A stretch of DNA of 64,000 nucleotides from a bacterium (lineage in GTDB: Bacteria; Patescibacteria; Dojkabacteria; JAKAPS01; JAJZLI01): positions 186,001-250,000 of the forward strand of contig JAKAWT010000002.1 of NCBI GenBank assembly GCA_021816845.1. Direction: 5' to 3'. Position numbers and translations under genes: made by a program. Below the pieces are notes generated by a model. It worked only from the letters and a program-made list of their open reading frames with translations. It searched no databases and was not told the origin of the DNA. Numbering within the stretch: position 1 is the first letter of the stretch; the number at the start of each line of letters is the position of its first letter. Of the stretch, positions 35,884 through 44,693 are shown piece after piece.

Positions 35884-35885
35884 TC

Positions 35886-36158
35886 TTATCTTTTTTTTAG
35901 ACGTTTATTTATCATCTCAAATGTAGAATTATCTGGTAAACCAAGCGATCTAGCAATAATCTTAAGCTCTTCTTGATAAATTACATGCCATGGAGAATCA
36001 CTACTAATATTAAGTTTCCTCGTTTCTTCGACCCTATTAATTTCATCTATTTCATCCCATGTAACATCATCACTAAGACCCAACTTCCTAGCAGCAAGTA
36101 TTCTACTATTATTATAAATAGCATCTGAATCAATGTCACTAATAGTTTCAATGTCCAT
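35886..36158 (-). CDS. Small repeat protein with ARxLGL units, 90 aa
   Basis: About three units of 23-25 residues built on AARKLGLSDDVTWDEIDEINR: short helix, LGL turn, acidic loop, a Trp, and a second helix ending in E-R. Middle and last copies are degenerate (TRKLNISSDSPWHVIYQEE, ARSLGLPDNSTFEMINKR). The same unit builds the 115-aa protein at 36890. No known family is recognised. The two-helix repeat suggests a small protein-binding scaffold. Confidence 0.6.
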   Translation of the reverse strand: MDIETISDIDSDAIYNNSRILAARKLGLSDDVTWDEIDEINRVEETRKLNISSDSPWHVIYQEELKIIARSLGLPDNSTFEMINKRLKKR

Positions 36159-36169
36159 TTTTGTGAATG

Positions 36170-36832
36170 TTAATCTTTCCTGAAGGATATAGGGGGAGTA
36201 TATGGTTTTACCAGACCGATACCTGTTATAGTAAATGATTCAATATGATTATTGTTTGATAATGCGTGTGCCCCTACATCTTCAGATAACATATAACCTT
36301 TACTTGATATACATGAAGACGCAAGTTGTACTAATGAATTTCCAACATCAGTTCTTTTAAAAGTCCATATATGTCCTGTAACCCCAGCTATACTACAAGG
36401 TTTACCTTCCAGTAATATTGCACCAGTAACATCTTTAAATCCTACAAATTGTTCAACACTTTTTATATATGGTGAGTTTTGATAATTATTAGAACCTTCT
36501 TTTTGTCTATACCAAGTATTAGCTAAATCTGTATATATATAACCATTTATATGGTACTCAGGTAATGGTTGTTGTGTGCTCCAGTTTTGAGGTGAATAAA
36601 CTAGTCCTGTAATTGTTAATGAGTTATTAGTGAAACTAAAAGTGTAGTTTTTAAGATCTATTAATTTAGATAGATTCAATATTGATTTACTAGAAACTGA
36701 AGAATTACTGTTTATTAAATTAGAATTTTTTGTTGATATATTATTGTTTTTTGGAGTAATTAGATAAAGGATAATAACTATAACTGCAACAAGTGGTAAT
36801 ATTACATATATAATTGTTCTTTTTGAAGTCAT
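36170..36832 (-). CDS. Membrane-anchored extracellular protein, unknown function
   Basis: 220 residues: a basic N-terminus and signal anchor (IIYVILPLVAVIVIILYLI, about 7-25), an Asn/Ser linker, and a compact beta-rich extracellular domain with two Cys (GKPCSIAG, SSCISSKG) that may form a disulfide. Not recognised. It stands between two genes of the ARxLGL repeat family. Confidence 0.55.
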   Translation of the reverse strand: MTSKRTIIYVILPLVAVIVIILYLITPKNNNISTKNSNLINSNSSVSSKSILNLSKLIDLKNYTFSFTNNSLTITGLVYSPQNWSTQQPLPEYHINGYIYTDLANTWYRQKEGSNNYQNSPYIKSVEQFVGFKDVTGAILLEGKPCSIAGVTGHIWTFKRTDVGNSLVQLASSCISSKGYMLSEDVGAHALSNNNHIESFTITGIGLVKPYTPPISFRKD

Positions 36833-36889
36833 ATTTTCTATCTCTAATTATTGCAGAAATAGTATATTGTTTTTATATTATTGTCAATG

Positions 36890-37237
36890 CTAATTTAGCT
36901 GTATTCTTCTTTCTAGATCTCTTTTTGCTCTCAATACATCTTCATAACTAGAATCATAAGGTAAGCCTAATATTCTTGCATTAATCATTCTTTCTTCATT
37001 ATGTATTTCTGACCAAGTAGCTGTGTAATCAAGCCCTATATTTCTTGCAGCAAATACCCTTTCTATGTCATCTATAACTTCCCAAGATGTGTTTTCTGGA
37101 AGACCAAGTCTTCTTGCAGCATCTATCCTTTCTTGATTGTGTATCTGACCCCATGAAGCACCCTCAGGTAACCCCAACATTCTAGAACATATTGTCCTTT
37201 CTAACATATCATTTATTTCTGTATTATCCTTTTCCAT
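36890..37237 (-). CDS. Small repeat protein with ERxxAARxLGLP units, 115 aa
   Basis: Four regular repeats of about 24 residues: CSRMLGLPEGASWGQIHNQER, AARRLGLPENTSWEVIDDIER, AARNIGLDYTATWSEIHNEER and NARILGLPYDSSYEDVLRAKR. Each contains A-R-x-L-G-L-P, an acidic turn, an aromatic residue (Trp in three) and E-R. The pattern predicts paired helices in a compact solenoid. It is paralogous to the protein at 35886. Function unknown. Confidence 0.65.
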   Translation of the reverse strand: MEKDNTEINDMLERTICSRMLGLPEGASWGQIHNQERIDAARRLGLPENTSWEVIDDIERVFAARNIGLDYTATWSEIHNEERMINARILGLPYDSSYEDVLRAKRDLERRIQLN

Positions 37238-37344
37238 AGATCTATCTATATAGATTGTTAATATAAACCATCATGAGTACCTATATCATAAACAATGATT
37301 GTACTATTTGATACCCCTTTATATATTAATCGCACATTATATTC

Positions 37345-37413
37345 TATTGATAATTTTTTAAACTCTTAAAATCCGGATTATCAATAAATTAATATTACTC
37401 ATATTATTGATAA
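37345..37413. promoter_or_regulatory. Triple TATTGATAA sites in an intergenic region
   Basis: The 9-mer TATTGATAA occurs at 37345-37353 and 37405-37413, and its complement TTATCAATA at 37378-37386, all within 69 bp between the 115-aa repeat gene and the ABC-F gene. This 267-base gap holds no gene. The sites could bind a regulator, or could reflect AT-rich composition. Confidence 0.35.
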
Positions 37414-37504
37414 ATATATACTAAACGATACTATTTTGATTGAAATTTATCAAGTATAATCTTCTATAAAATCATCAAGTTTCGATAATTTCTGAAAGAT
37501 ATTG

Positions 37505-39133
37505 CTATTCTGAAATTCTTATTATCTCCCCCTTTAGTTTTTTTACGAAATAACTATCATGAGATACATATAATATACCTCCGTGGAAATCTTTTAGGAT
37601 ATTTTCTAGTTCTTCTATAGATGGTAAATCTAAATGATTAGTTGGCTCATCTAAAATAAGGAGATTAGGATTATTTGATAGCATTTTTATTATTTGGAAT
37701 CTTGATTTTTGTCCACCAGATAAGTTTTTTACTAATAAGTCTCTATCCAATGATGGATTAAATAGATAATCATTCAAGATTTTATTAACATTAGGCATAG
37801 GTATATCACCTAACTGATATACCTCTTCAACGGCTTTCTCAAGTGTCATATTAAAATAGTAATTATCAATCTCCTGCTCATAAATACCAAGTTTTATCTT
37901 ATTATCTGGTATGATTTCTCCCTCATATATTTTTGCCTCACAATGACTATTCTCTATAGCAGATATGATTGTTTTTATTAAAGATGTCTTTCCAGCACCA
38001 TTTCTTCCCTTAAGATGGACTTTATCTCCTGGGGATAATATGAAACTAATATTACTAAATAATGGATACTTATAACCTATGGAAATTTTCTTAACTTTTA
38101 ATAAAACATTACTTTGTATATCATGATCTGTAATTTTTATTGATATATTCTTATCTTTATATTTTTCATATTTATCAGCAATTTTTTTGTTTACATCTTT
38201 AATTGATTCCTCATCAATCCATATAGATGGTTTTTCTAAATTTTTCTTTACCTTGTCATACTCTCTCCCTACCCTCTCATACATTACTCTAGTTGATGCA
38301 TGTGCACCTCTTTTTTTGATACTTTCTACCTGTTTTTTTAATCTGTCCAGTGATTTTAATGAACCTTCATAAGCCTGAATTTTAGTTACATTTGTAATAC
38401 TATTTTGGCTTAGGTATGAATCATAGTTTCCAGGAAATGTAAAAGCTTTTTTATCTTTTATCTCTATTATCTTATCTACATAGTTTAAAACATCTCTATC
38501 ATGAGTTATTACACATATCCCGTGAGTTGTATTTTTAAACCAAGAAATAAAATCATTCTTTCCTATATCATCCATATGATTTGTAGGTTCATCAATAAGT
38601 GCTATATCACAATCTGAATACATAATCTTTACTAATTCAACAAATCTTTTCTCTCCTCCAGATAATTTTATAAGGGGCATTAATGCTCTTGCTTTATCTA
38701 TCTTGTATTTCAAAAGGGAGTTTAAAACCTGATCCTCAATGTTATAGTATCCATACTCACTGAAAAGATTTATAGCTTTAGTATAAATATCTATCAAATC
38801 CATGTCAGATCCCATAATATCAGGGTACTTATCTATTATATTCTTTAAGTCTATATATTCTGGTAAGCTTTGCATCACATAATCGAGGGAGGATATTGAG
38901 TCCTCAATAGAATATTCTTGTTTGGTCAATATTATTTTTGTATCTTTCTTAATATCAATAACACCTTTATAATCCTTATCTTCTCCTGAAATAATTTTAA
39001 AAAGTGTTGTTTTCCCCGTACCATTCCTGCCAATGAAACCAACTTTTTCATTCAAATTTACAAAAAAAGACATATTTTCATATAAAACCTTATTATTAAT
39101 AGATTTTTCATCAATCTTTACATTTAAAATCAT
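37505..39133 (-). CDS. ABC-F family ATPase
   Basis: 542 residues from the ATG at 39133 (MILNVKI); an upstream in-frame ATG adds residues with no family match. Two ABC domains: Walker A GRNGTGKTTL and GRNGAGKTSL, signatures LSGGEKRFVEL and LSGGQKSRFQI, Walker B IALIDEPTNHMDD and LLILDEPTNHLDL. A Lys/Arg-rich linker (about 240-330) separates the domains, as in ribosome-associated ABC-F proteins. It likely helps translation or antibiotic protection. It is divergent from dus. Confidence 0.9.
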   Translation of the reverse strand: MILNVKIDEKSINNKVLYENMSFFVNLNEKVGFIGRNGTGKTTLFKIISGEDKDYKGVIDIKKDTKIILTKQEYSIEDSISSLDYVMQSLPEYIDLKNIIDKYPDIMGSDMDLIDIYTKAINLFSEYGYYNIEDQVLNSLLKYKIDKARALMPLIKLSGGEKRFVELVKIMYSDCDIALIDEPTNHMDDIGKNDFISWFKNTTHGICVITHDRDVLNYVDKIIEIKDKKAFTFPGNYDSYLSQNSITNVTKIQAYEGSLKSLDRLKKQVESIKKRGAHASTRVMYERVGREYDKVKKNLEKPSIWIDEESIKDVNKKIADKYEKYKDKNISIKITDHDIQSNVLLKVKKISIGYKYPLFSNISFILSPGDKVHLKGRNGAGKTSLIKTIISAIENSHCEAKIYEGEIIPDNKIKLGIYEQEIDNYYFNMTLEKAVEEVYQLGDIPMPNVNKILNDYLFNPSLDRDLLVKNLSGGQKSRFQIIKMLSNNPNLLILDEPTNHLDLPSIEELENILKDFHGGILYVSHDSYFVKKLKGEIIRISE

Positions 39134-39166
39134 TATTTTTAGATATATAAATATTTTCAGGATTAG

Positions 39167-39185
39167 AATCCAAGGATCTTGATCC
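39167..39185. repeat. Copy of the GATCC-word repeat upstream of dus
   Basis: Contains AATCCAAGGATC (39167-39178), identical to 22660-22671, and GGATCTTGATCC (39174-39185), identical to 25498-25509. It links the other two dispersed copies and sits in the divergent region between ABC-F and dus. Confidence 0.7.
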
Positions 39186-39247
39186 AACCTTGTGATTTTA
39201 ACATATTTATAGAAGATAATTGTATTTTAATATATAATTGTGGAATT

Positions 39248-40198
39248 ATGACAAATTTTTGGTTGAGTCTTAAAAAACCTTTTTTCGTCCTTGCTCCAAT
39301 GGATGATGTAACAGATATTGTGTTTCGTGATGTTGTAGAGAAAGTATATCCTCCTGATGTTTTTTTTACTGAATTTGTATCTATAGAGGGTCTAGCTTCT
39401 AAAGGTCGAGAAAATGTTATAAGGAAGCTTAAAAGAAATATTAAAAGCAACAAACCTCTAGTTGCTCAAATATGGGGTAGAAATTTAGATGATTATATTA
39501 AAGCTACTAAAGATATTAGAAAGATGGGATTTGATGGTATTGATATAAATATGGGATGCCCTGAACGAGGTATTGTAAGACGTGGTTATTGCGGAGGATT
39601 AATAGGACAATATTCTGAAGTTGAATCTATCATTAAAGCAGCAAAAAAAGGTGCAGGTACTATTCCAGTTAGTGTTAAAACTAGAATAGGTATAGATCAT
39701 GCTATTACCAATGATTGGTTCAGTTTTCTCCTAAAACAAGATCTTGCTGCTATAACAGTTCATGCTCGTACTGTAAAAGAGATGAGCAAGGTTGAAGCTC
39801 ACTACGATGAAATTAAAAAAGTAGTGAAACTTCGTGATGAATTATCCAAAAATACTTTGATCATTGGTAATGGGGATATTACAAGTTATAAGAAAGGTCT
39901 AGATCTAGTAAAAGAAACTGGAGTTGATGGTGTGATGATAGGAAGAGGGATTTTTAAAGATATATTTATATTTGATCCTAAGAAGAAAGAACATACACTA
40001 AAAGAGATGATAGATATACTCACTTATCATCTAGATAAATATGAAGATAATACAGATTATAAATCTTTTCAAATACTTAAAAAATTTTTTAAGATATATG
40101 TTAATAATTTTGATGGAGCTAATGATTTACGTATTGAATTAATGCAAACAAATTCTGTAAGGGAAGTGAAGAATATTTTAGTAAATAGAGATTTTTAA
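39248..40198 (+). CDS. dus: tRNA-dihydrouridine synthase
   Basis: 316 residues from the ATG at 39248, chosen because TATAAT at 39233-39238 ends 9 nt upstream and because the family start (FFVLAPMDDVTDIVFR) follows at once. The catalytic Cys is C104 in DINMGCPERG. VSVKTRIGI, AITVHARTVKEMSK and IIGNGDITS, MIGRGIF form the FMN-binding TIM barrel. It reduces uridines in tRNA to dihydrouridine. The stop is directly followed by the ATG of the methyltransferase. Confidence 0.9.
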   Translation: MTNFWLSLKKPFFVLAPMDDVTDIVFRDVVEKVYPPDVFFTEFVSIEGLASKGRENVIRKLKRNIKSNKPLVAQIWGRNLDDYIKATKDIRKMGFDGIDINMGCPERGIVRRGYCGGLIGQYSEVESIIKAAKKGAGTIPVSVKTRIGIDHAITNDWFSFLLKQDLAAITVHARTVKEMSKVEAHYDEIKKVVKLRDELSKNTLIIGNGDITSYKKGLDLVKETGVDGVMIGRGIFKDIFIFDPKKKEHTLKEMIDILTYHLDKYEDNTDYKSFQILKKFFKIYVNNFDGANDLRIELMQTNSVREVKNILVNRDF

Positions 40199-40795
40199 AT
40201 GAATGATATTAAAATAACTATTAATGTTTATAATAACAGAGCCAAAGAACTTTCAGATTACTATGATACATATGATAGAAGTGGAGACATAAAAAGAGTC
40301 TTTTCATATATTAAAAAACCTAACCCTAGAGTTTTAGAGATTGGATGTGGAGGAGGTAGAGATGCAGTAGAAATATTAAAATATACAAAAGATTATATTG
40401 GAATGGATATATCATCAAATATGTTAGATTTAGCTAAATCTAGACTACCTAATGCTGTATTTGAACTTGGAGATATAAACACTTACAATCTACCTTTAAA
40501 TATAGATATTATTTATTCATCAGCATCACTACTGCATTCCAATAAGAATGTAGTTAAAAACGTATTAAAACGTTGTCATCGTGTACTTAATATTGATGGT
40601 ATTGTATATATATCTTTAAAATATGGTACTTATAAAAAAATAATAAAGAAAGATAGGTTTGGAGAAAGACTATTTTATTTGTATACCCCAGAGGATATTA
40701 AAAAATTAGCATTGAGTATGTATCAGGCTATTTATGAAGATACACAAACCATAGAACACACAAAATGGTTCACACTCGTACTTAGAAAGGTATAA
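40199..40795 (+). CDS. Class I SAM-dependent methyltransferase
   Basis: 198 residues with motif I VLEIGCGGGRDAVE (near 46-59), the acidic residue after strand 2 (YIGMDISSNML), and motif-IV-like NIDIIYSSASLLH. The substrate is unknown. It begins on the base after the dus stop, so they form an operon. A remnant similar to its last 22 codons is present at 50690. Confidence 0.85.
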   Translation: MNDIKITINVYNNRAKELSDYYDTYDRSGDIKRVFSYIKKPNPRVLEIGCGGGRDAVEILKYTKDYIGMDISSNMLDLAKSRLPNAVFELGDINTYNLPLNIDIIYSSASLLHSNKNVVKNVLKRCHRVLNIDGIVYISLKYGTYKKIIKKDRFGERLFYLYTPEDIKKLALSMYQAIYEDTQTIEHTKWFTLVLRKV

Positions 40796-40849
40796 AATAA
40801 TATTTTAAAAATCCTTATATTTAACTTCTCTGTATGAATAAATATAACA

Positions 40850-40890
40850 AACAACTCACATCGCTTTGAAACGAGTGAGCTGTTTATTTA
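40850..40890. terminator. Bidirectional terminator-like hairpin
   Basis: AACAACTCAC (40850-40859) pairs with GTGAGCTGTT (40875-40884) with one mismatch across a 15-nt loop. TTTA follows on the plus strand, and on the other strand the stem is followed by TTGTTATATTTATTC-like sequence. It separates the converging methyltransferase and secreted-protein genes. Confidence 0.65.
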
Positions 40891-40900
40891 AAAGTACTGA

Positions 40901-41443
40901 TTACTGAGCAAAAACTGATCCGTAACCATTTGGAGTTGCCAATGTACATAATTGGTGTCCACCTCCATTTATACTTGTAGTACAGTAATCATAACTATCA
41001 TTTCCTTGATCCATAATTACCTCATAATTACCCCAAATAGAGTAACCACCTTGTAACCAATATGGACTAGAAGATGCTGCTGAACCTACCCATATAATTT
41101 TATAATGCCATACTCCACCAGAACCATTAGGTACATTACCATTAAATTCATTGTCTACCCAGGCTCCTAAACAATAAGTAGGATTATTATATCCATTAGC
41201 ATTACAATTATCCCATTGAGCATTCCATTTCATAACAAGCTGATCATTAGGATTACCGTCACAATTTGAAGGAGCATTCATTGATGCACAAAAACTAGCA
41301 TTAGTACCGTTAAAAATTCTAGCTCCATAATTATATCCATATTGATTGAATCCCTTTGTTCCTGCTGCAAATGTGAAAACAGCTCCTAAACTCAACATTA
41401 AAGCTCCTACGGCTCCCCCTATTAAAAATTTTTTAATATTCAT
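40901..41443 (-). CDS. Secreted small protein, 180 aa
   Basis: A Sec signal peptide (FLIGGAVGALMLSLGAVFTFAAG) precedes an Asn-, Gly-, Tyr- and Trp-rich extracellular domain of about 150 residues with six Cys, possibly disulfide-bonded. The family is not recognised. Unusually for this window it has a strong Shine-Dalgarno (AGGAGGTG, 8 nt before ATG), which implies high expression. A 288-base gene-free stretch upstream (41444-41731) shows nothing else recognisable. Confidence 0.7.
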   Translation of the reverse strand: MNIKKFLIGGAVGALMLSLGAVFTFAAGTKGFNQYGYNYGARIFNGTNASFCASMNAPSNCDGNPNDQLVMKWNAQWDNCNANGYNNPTYCLGAWVDNEFNGNVPNGSGGVWHYKIIWVGSAASSSPYWLQGGYSIWGNYEVIMDQGNDSYDYCTTSINGGGHQLCTLATPNGYGSVFAQ

Positions 41444-41731
41444 AATTATTCACCTCCTAAATGTACACCAATATGTTATTCCTATAGGACTACAATGTCA
41501 ATAATTTATATATTCCATTATTATGATAATATATTGAATACTACATTTGTTATTAATAATCCTATTGGGTGATTAGAAGTATATGTTGGTTTAAATTTTT
41601 ATACTTTTTTCACTACTATACTACATAATACACATTTGAAACTTAGGGTATCAATTCTAATTTATATTGGGAACTAGTTTGAGCCTATATGTAGATAACT
41701 TCTGATATTTTAGACAATGTGTTGACCTTTA

Positions 41732-42289
41732 TTACATCAAATCTTCCATCCACTTATCACTAGTTATAACATTTGCTTGTCTTGGAAATATTTTATTAAT
41801 AAGTACTGAGTGAACTTCTGGGTCACTATCAAAACAAAGATCTGAAAGTATAGTGATTGTAAAATCCTTATCTGCAGCTTCTCTTGTAGTTGAGAGTACT
41901 ACTCCACTTGTAGATATTCCTGAGAGTATAATATTTTCAAAACCACCTGCTCTAAGAATCATATCTAAATCACTTCCACTGAAAGCACTAATTCTATGTT
42001 TAGTAACTAATATATCATTATCTTTAATATCTATTATAGGAGTAACACCAACCATTGAACTTGAAGCCCTTTCTTTCATAGCACTAAATGATTTATTAGA
42101 AGAGCTAATTTCTGGAGCTCCTTTACGGAAACTAACCACAACATAGATTACTTGGATATTATTTTTATGAGCAAAATCAACGGTAGCATTAACTTTTTTC
42201 AAAAATTCATCCTTATTATCTAGATTATCAACTATTCCAGGTTGTATATCCATCACAAGTAATGCAGTTTTTTCCGATTTATTATTCAT
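41732..42289 (-). CDS. Isochorismatase-fold hydrolase lacking the catalytic Cys
   Basis: 185 residues with the family's opening LLVMDIQPGIVDN (catalytic-type Asp) and the conserved Lys in ILVTKHRISAF. The segment that normally contains the nucleophilic Cys (usual form TxxCV) reads SGISTSGVVLST, with Gly in place of Cys. Members without this Cys are known, so activity could be of the isochorismatase type or lost. Standing alone, no pathway is indicated. Confidence 0.85.
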   Translation of the reverse strand: MNNKSEKTALLVMDIQPGIVDNLDNKDEFLKKVNATVDFAHKNNIQVIYVVVSFRKGAPEISSSNKSFSAMKERASSSMVGVTPIIDIKDNDILVTKHRISAFSGSDLDMILRAGGFENIILSGISTSGVVLSTTREAADKDFTITILSDLCFDSDPEVHSVLINKIFPRQANVITSDKWMEDLM

Positions 42290-42567
42290 GATTTCATTAT
42301 AGCATATGCTACTGATCAGGGTAAATTATTGAATTGAAATATCATAGGTTGATTAAAATTGAACCTAATTGAAGGAAACATTCTTAATTAAAACCAATTT
42401 CTTAAATAAATAGAGAAAAATAATATTTAATAAATAAGAATATATACACTCAAAAATTAGAATCACACTACCTCATCAAATGAAATTTATCATACTAGGA
42501 TGTTAATATATTATTTATTTTCCTTTTTTTTAAGAGTACAATTCAATTAAGAAATAATATTGAAATT

Positions 42568-42735
42568 ATGAGTAAAAATCTAATAAACATAATTTATATT
42601 GTTGCTATGATATCTACGATAGTTATTGTAGATATACTTTTCTTTAGGAATCAATTCTGGCCACGATTAATGTCGAATATTGGAATTATTCTTATATACA
42701 CAGCTTTCTATCTAGTATTTTTTATAAATCGCTAA
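42568..42735 (+). CDS. Small membrane protein, 55 aa
   Basis: ATG at 42568, TAA at 42733-42735. Two transmembrane helices (LINIIYIVAMISTIVIVDILFF and IGIILIYTAFYLVFFI) with a short hairpin (RNQFWPRLMS). The reading frame is clean and the hydrophobic pattern periodic, which supports coding. It is not recognised. The 278-base intergenic stretch upstream (42290-42567) shows nothing else recognisable. Confidence 0.5.
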   Translation: MSKNLINIIYIVAMISTIVIVDILFFRNQFWPRLMSNIGIILIYTAFYLVFFINR

Positions 42736-42807
42736 AAAGTATATAAATGCACACATCTCCATGAGTATCGTAGGCGACGTTAAAACCTTTTCATATATAT
42801 TCAGATA

Positions 42808-43536
42808 CTAACGTTTTTTGAAATTATTATAGATATAGTTTTTAATTAATTTTTCTAAATCCATTATTTCATTATTTTTTAGGCATTTTTTTAAATCATC
42901 TAAAAAATCCTTATCATATCTCTTAATATAGTAATCATGTTGAAATTTGTGATTATATAAAAATTTGTATCTTTTATCTTCATGTGAGAAAGGAATTTCT
43001 TCTCCATATATTTTACAATACATTGGAAGAATATTCCAATATATTATACTTATATACATACCTTTATAGTTAGGATTATCTTGGTAATATTTTTTCATAA
43101 GATTCATTTTTTTATATAGATACTTATATTCTATCTCCTTAATCTCTCTTTTTACAAAATTTTCTTGTATATGCACACTACTTTTATCTTTCAAATCTTT
43201 AATAATATTTTTATTATCTTTAACTATTTCTCCTATATAGAACATTCTTGATGTCACTTTAGTATTACAATTATAATCTTTAGCAAATCGATCCTGAACA
43301 CCTTTAGTAGTAGATATAAATAAATCTATATTCAATTTTCGATTTTTAATATGAGTAAAAAAATTATATTTGTGATTATCTGTAATAATTATAATATCTA
43401 TATCTGATCCTTTCGTATTTAATCCCAAAACATAGCTACCAGTAATAATATATCCAATCAATGGAAATATTTCATACTCAGATCCATTATTATTAATAAA
43501 ATTTTCAATTTTTTTATAGGGAATATTCTTTTTCAA
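42808..43536 (-). CDS. Nucleotidyltransferase-fold protein
   Basis: 242 residues with the signature GSYVLGLNTKGSDIDIIII (G-S then D-x-D, the metal ligands) at about 32-50. The remainder is basic and helical. The family includes MNT-type antitoxins, aminoglycoside nucleotidyltransferases and tRNA-modifying enzymes; no HEPN partner is adjacent, so a toxin-antitoxin call is not supported. It is separated by six bases from the DnaJ gene on the same strand. Confidence 0.7.
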   Translation of the reverse strand: MKKNIPYKKIENFINNNGSEYEIFPLIGYIITGSYVLGLNTKGSDIDIIIITDNHKYNFFTHIKNRKLNIDLFISTTKGVQDRFAKDYNCNTKVTSRMFYIGEIVKDNKNIIKDLKDKSSVHIQENFVKREIKEIEYKYLYKKMNLMKKYYQDNPNYKGMYISIIYWNILPMYCKIYGEEIPFSHEDKRYKFLYNHKFQHDYYIKRYDKDFLDDLKKCLKNNEIMDLEKLIKNYIYNNFKKR

Positions 43537-43542
43537 TATAAA

Positions 43543-44667
43543 CTATATGTTAAAAGTATATTTATCTATTTTGGATTTATCACCTTGTGCTATTTTATAA
43601 TAATTCCCATAGTGTTTATTTGAACTTAATGTCTTTTGTAAATACTCTTTCATTTTCAAAAGATAATTATTTGCTTGTGCTTGATCTTTTGATAATTGTG
43701 CTTGAGCATTACTCAGAGTATTTTGATCTCTATTTACAGTTGCTTGATCATCTTGTACATTTAATTGATCTTGCTTTATAGTCCCTGCTTCCAATGAAGC
43801 ACCAACACTATATCCTAATTCATTTATATATGCATTATTTTGTGCCTCATCTACTTGTAGTTGATTCTGATCTGTTTGTAATTGACTTTGATCAGTACTT
43901 AACTGACTCTGATCTGAGCTAACATTACTTCTATCATTAGGAATTGTCGTTTCTTCTATAGGGAGTGCTTGAATTAATTCATTCATTCCAAACAAGTAAT
44001 ATACACATTCATTTTGCAAATTATTTATAAGAAATTTTAGATTACTATTTATATTAGGACTATAATAACTTTTAGGATAATTCCTCAGAGTATTAATATT
44101 TGTATTATCACAATTATTTTCAAAATAATTCATAGAATTTCCTATATATGAGCTTAATTGACTATTTGTCATAGTATCACTTTTAGAAAAAATTCTACTA
44201 TTGATAGTGACTATATGGCTGTCTATAGAATGTATATTTGAGAGTAGATTATCGTATTTAGACACTTTATTTTGATAACTTAAATATGGAAGTAATACAA
44301 AATACCCTAATAAAGCTAAAATCACTAATAGAACTATTAATATAGAAATACTTTTCTTATTAATTAATCGTTTAGGATTAAACTTTTGTCTATTTGTTAT
44401 TTTTGATTTTACTATATTAAAATTTCTAAGTTCTGTTGTTATATATTTTTTATATTCCTTATTATATTCAATTCTTTGAATAGGATTACTTAATACTTCG
44501 TATGCCTCATTAATATCTTTCATTTTTTCTTCAATTTTAAGATCCTCTCTTACTTTGTCTGGATGATATTTACTAATTAAATCCTTATATGATTCTTTTA
44601 TTTCTTCTGATGAAGAGTTAATAGAAACTCTTAAGATATTATAATAATCTTTAAATTTGTCATTCAT
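43543..44667 (-). CDS. Membrane-anchored J-domain protein with coiled-coil tail
   Basis: 374 residues. The N-terminal J-domain (residues 7-72) keeps the HPD motif (KYHPDKV, HPD at 35-37) needed to stimulate DnaK. After a basic linker comes a transmembrane helix (SISILIVLLVILALLGYFVLL, about 108-128). The remaining 245 residues lie on the other side of the membrane and include a run of DQSQLQTDQNQLQ-type heptad-like repeats (about 250-270) predicted to be coiled coil. No zinc-finger or client domain is present. Confidence 0.8.
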   Translation of the reverse strand: MNDKFKDYYNILRVSINSSSEEIKESYKDLISKYHPDKVREDLKIEEKMKDINEAYEVLSNPIQRIEYNKEYKKYITTELRNFNIVKSKITNRQKFNPKRLINKKSISILIVLLVILALLGYFVLLPYLSYQNKVSKYDNLLSNIHSIDSHIVTINSRIFSKSDTMTNSQLSSYIGNSMNYFENNCDNTNINTLRNYPKSYYSPNINSNLKFLINNLQNECVYYLFGMNELIQALPIEETTIPNDRSNVSSDQSQLSTDQSQLQTDQNQLQVDEAQNNAYINELGYSVGASLEAGTIKQDQLNVQDDQATVNRDQNTLSNAQAQLSKDQAQANNYLLKMKEYLQKTLSSNKHYGNYYKIAQGDKSKIDKYTFNI

Positions 44668-44693
44668 AACATATATAAAAATATTCCCTAGAT

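Noticed and set aside
42748..42830. Hairpin between the 55-aa membrane gene and the nucleotidyltransferase gene
   Set aside because: Only short distant complements (AGTATC/GATACT and ACGTT/AACGT) with a large loop; not convincing as a terminator.
42808..44667. MNT/HEPN toxin-antitoxin pair
   Set aside because: The nucleotidyltransferase-fold protein has no HEPN-like partner; the neighbour is a DnaJ-like membrane protein.
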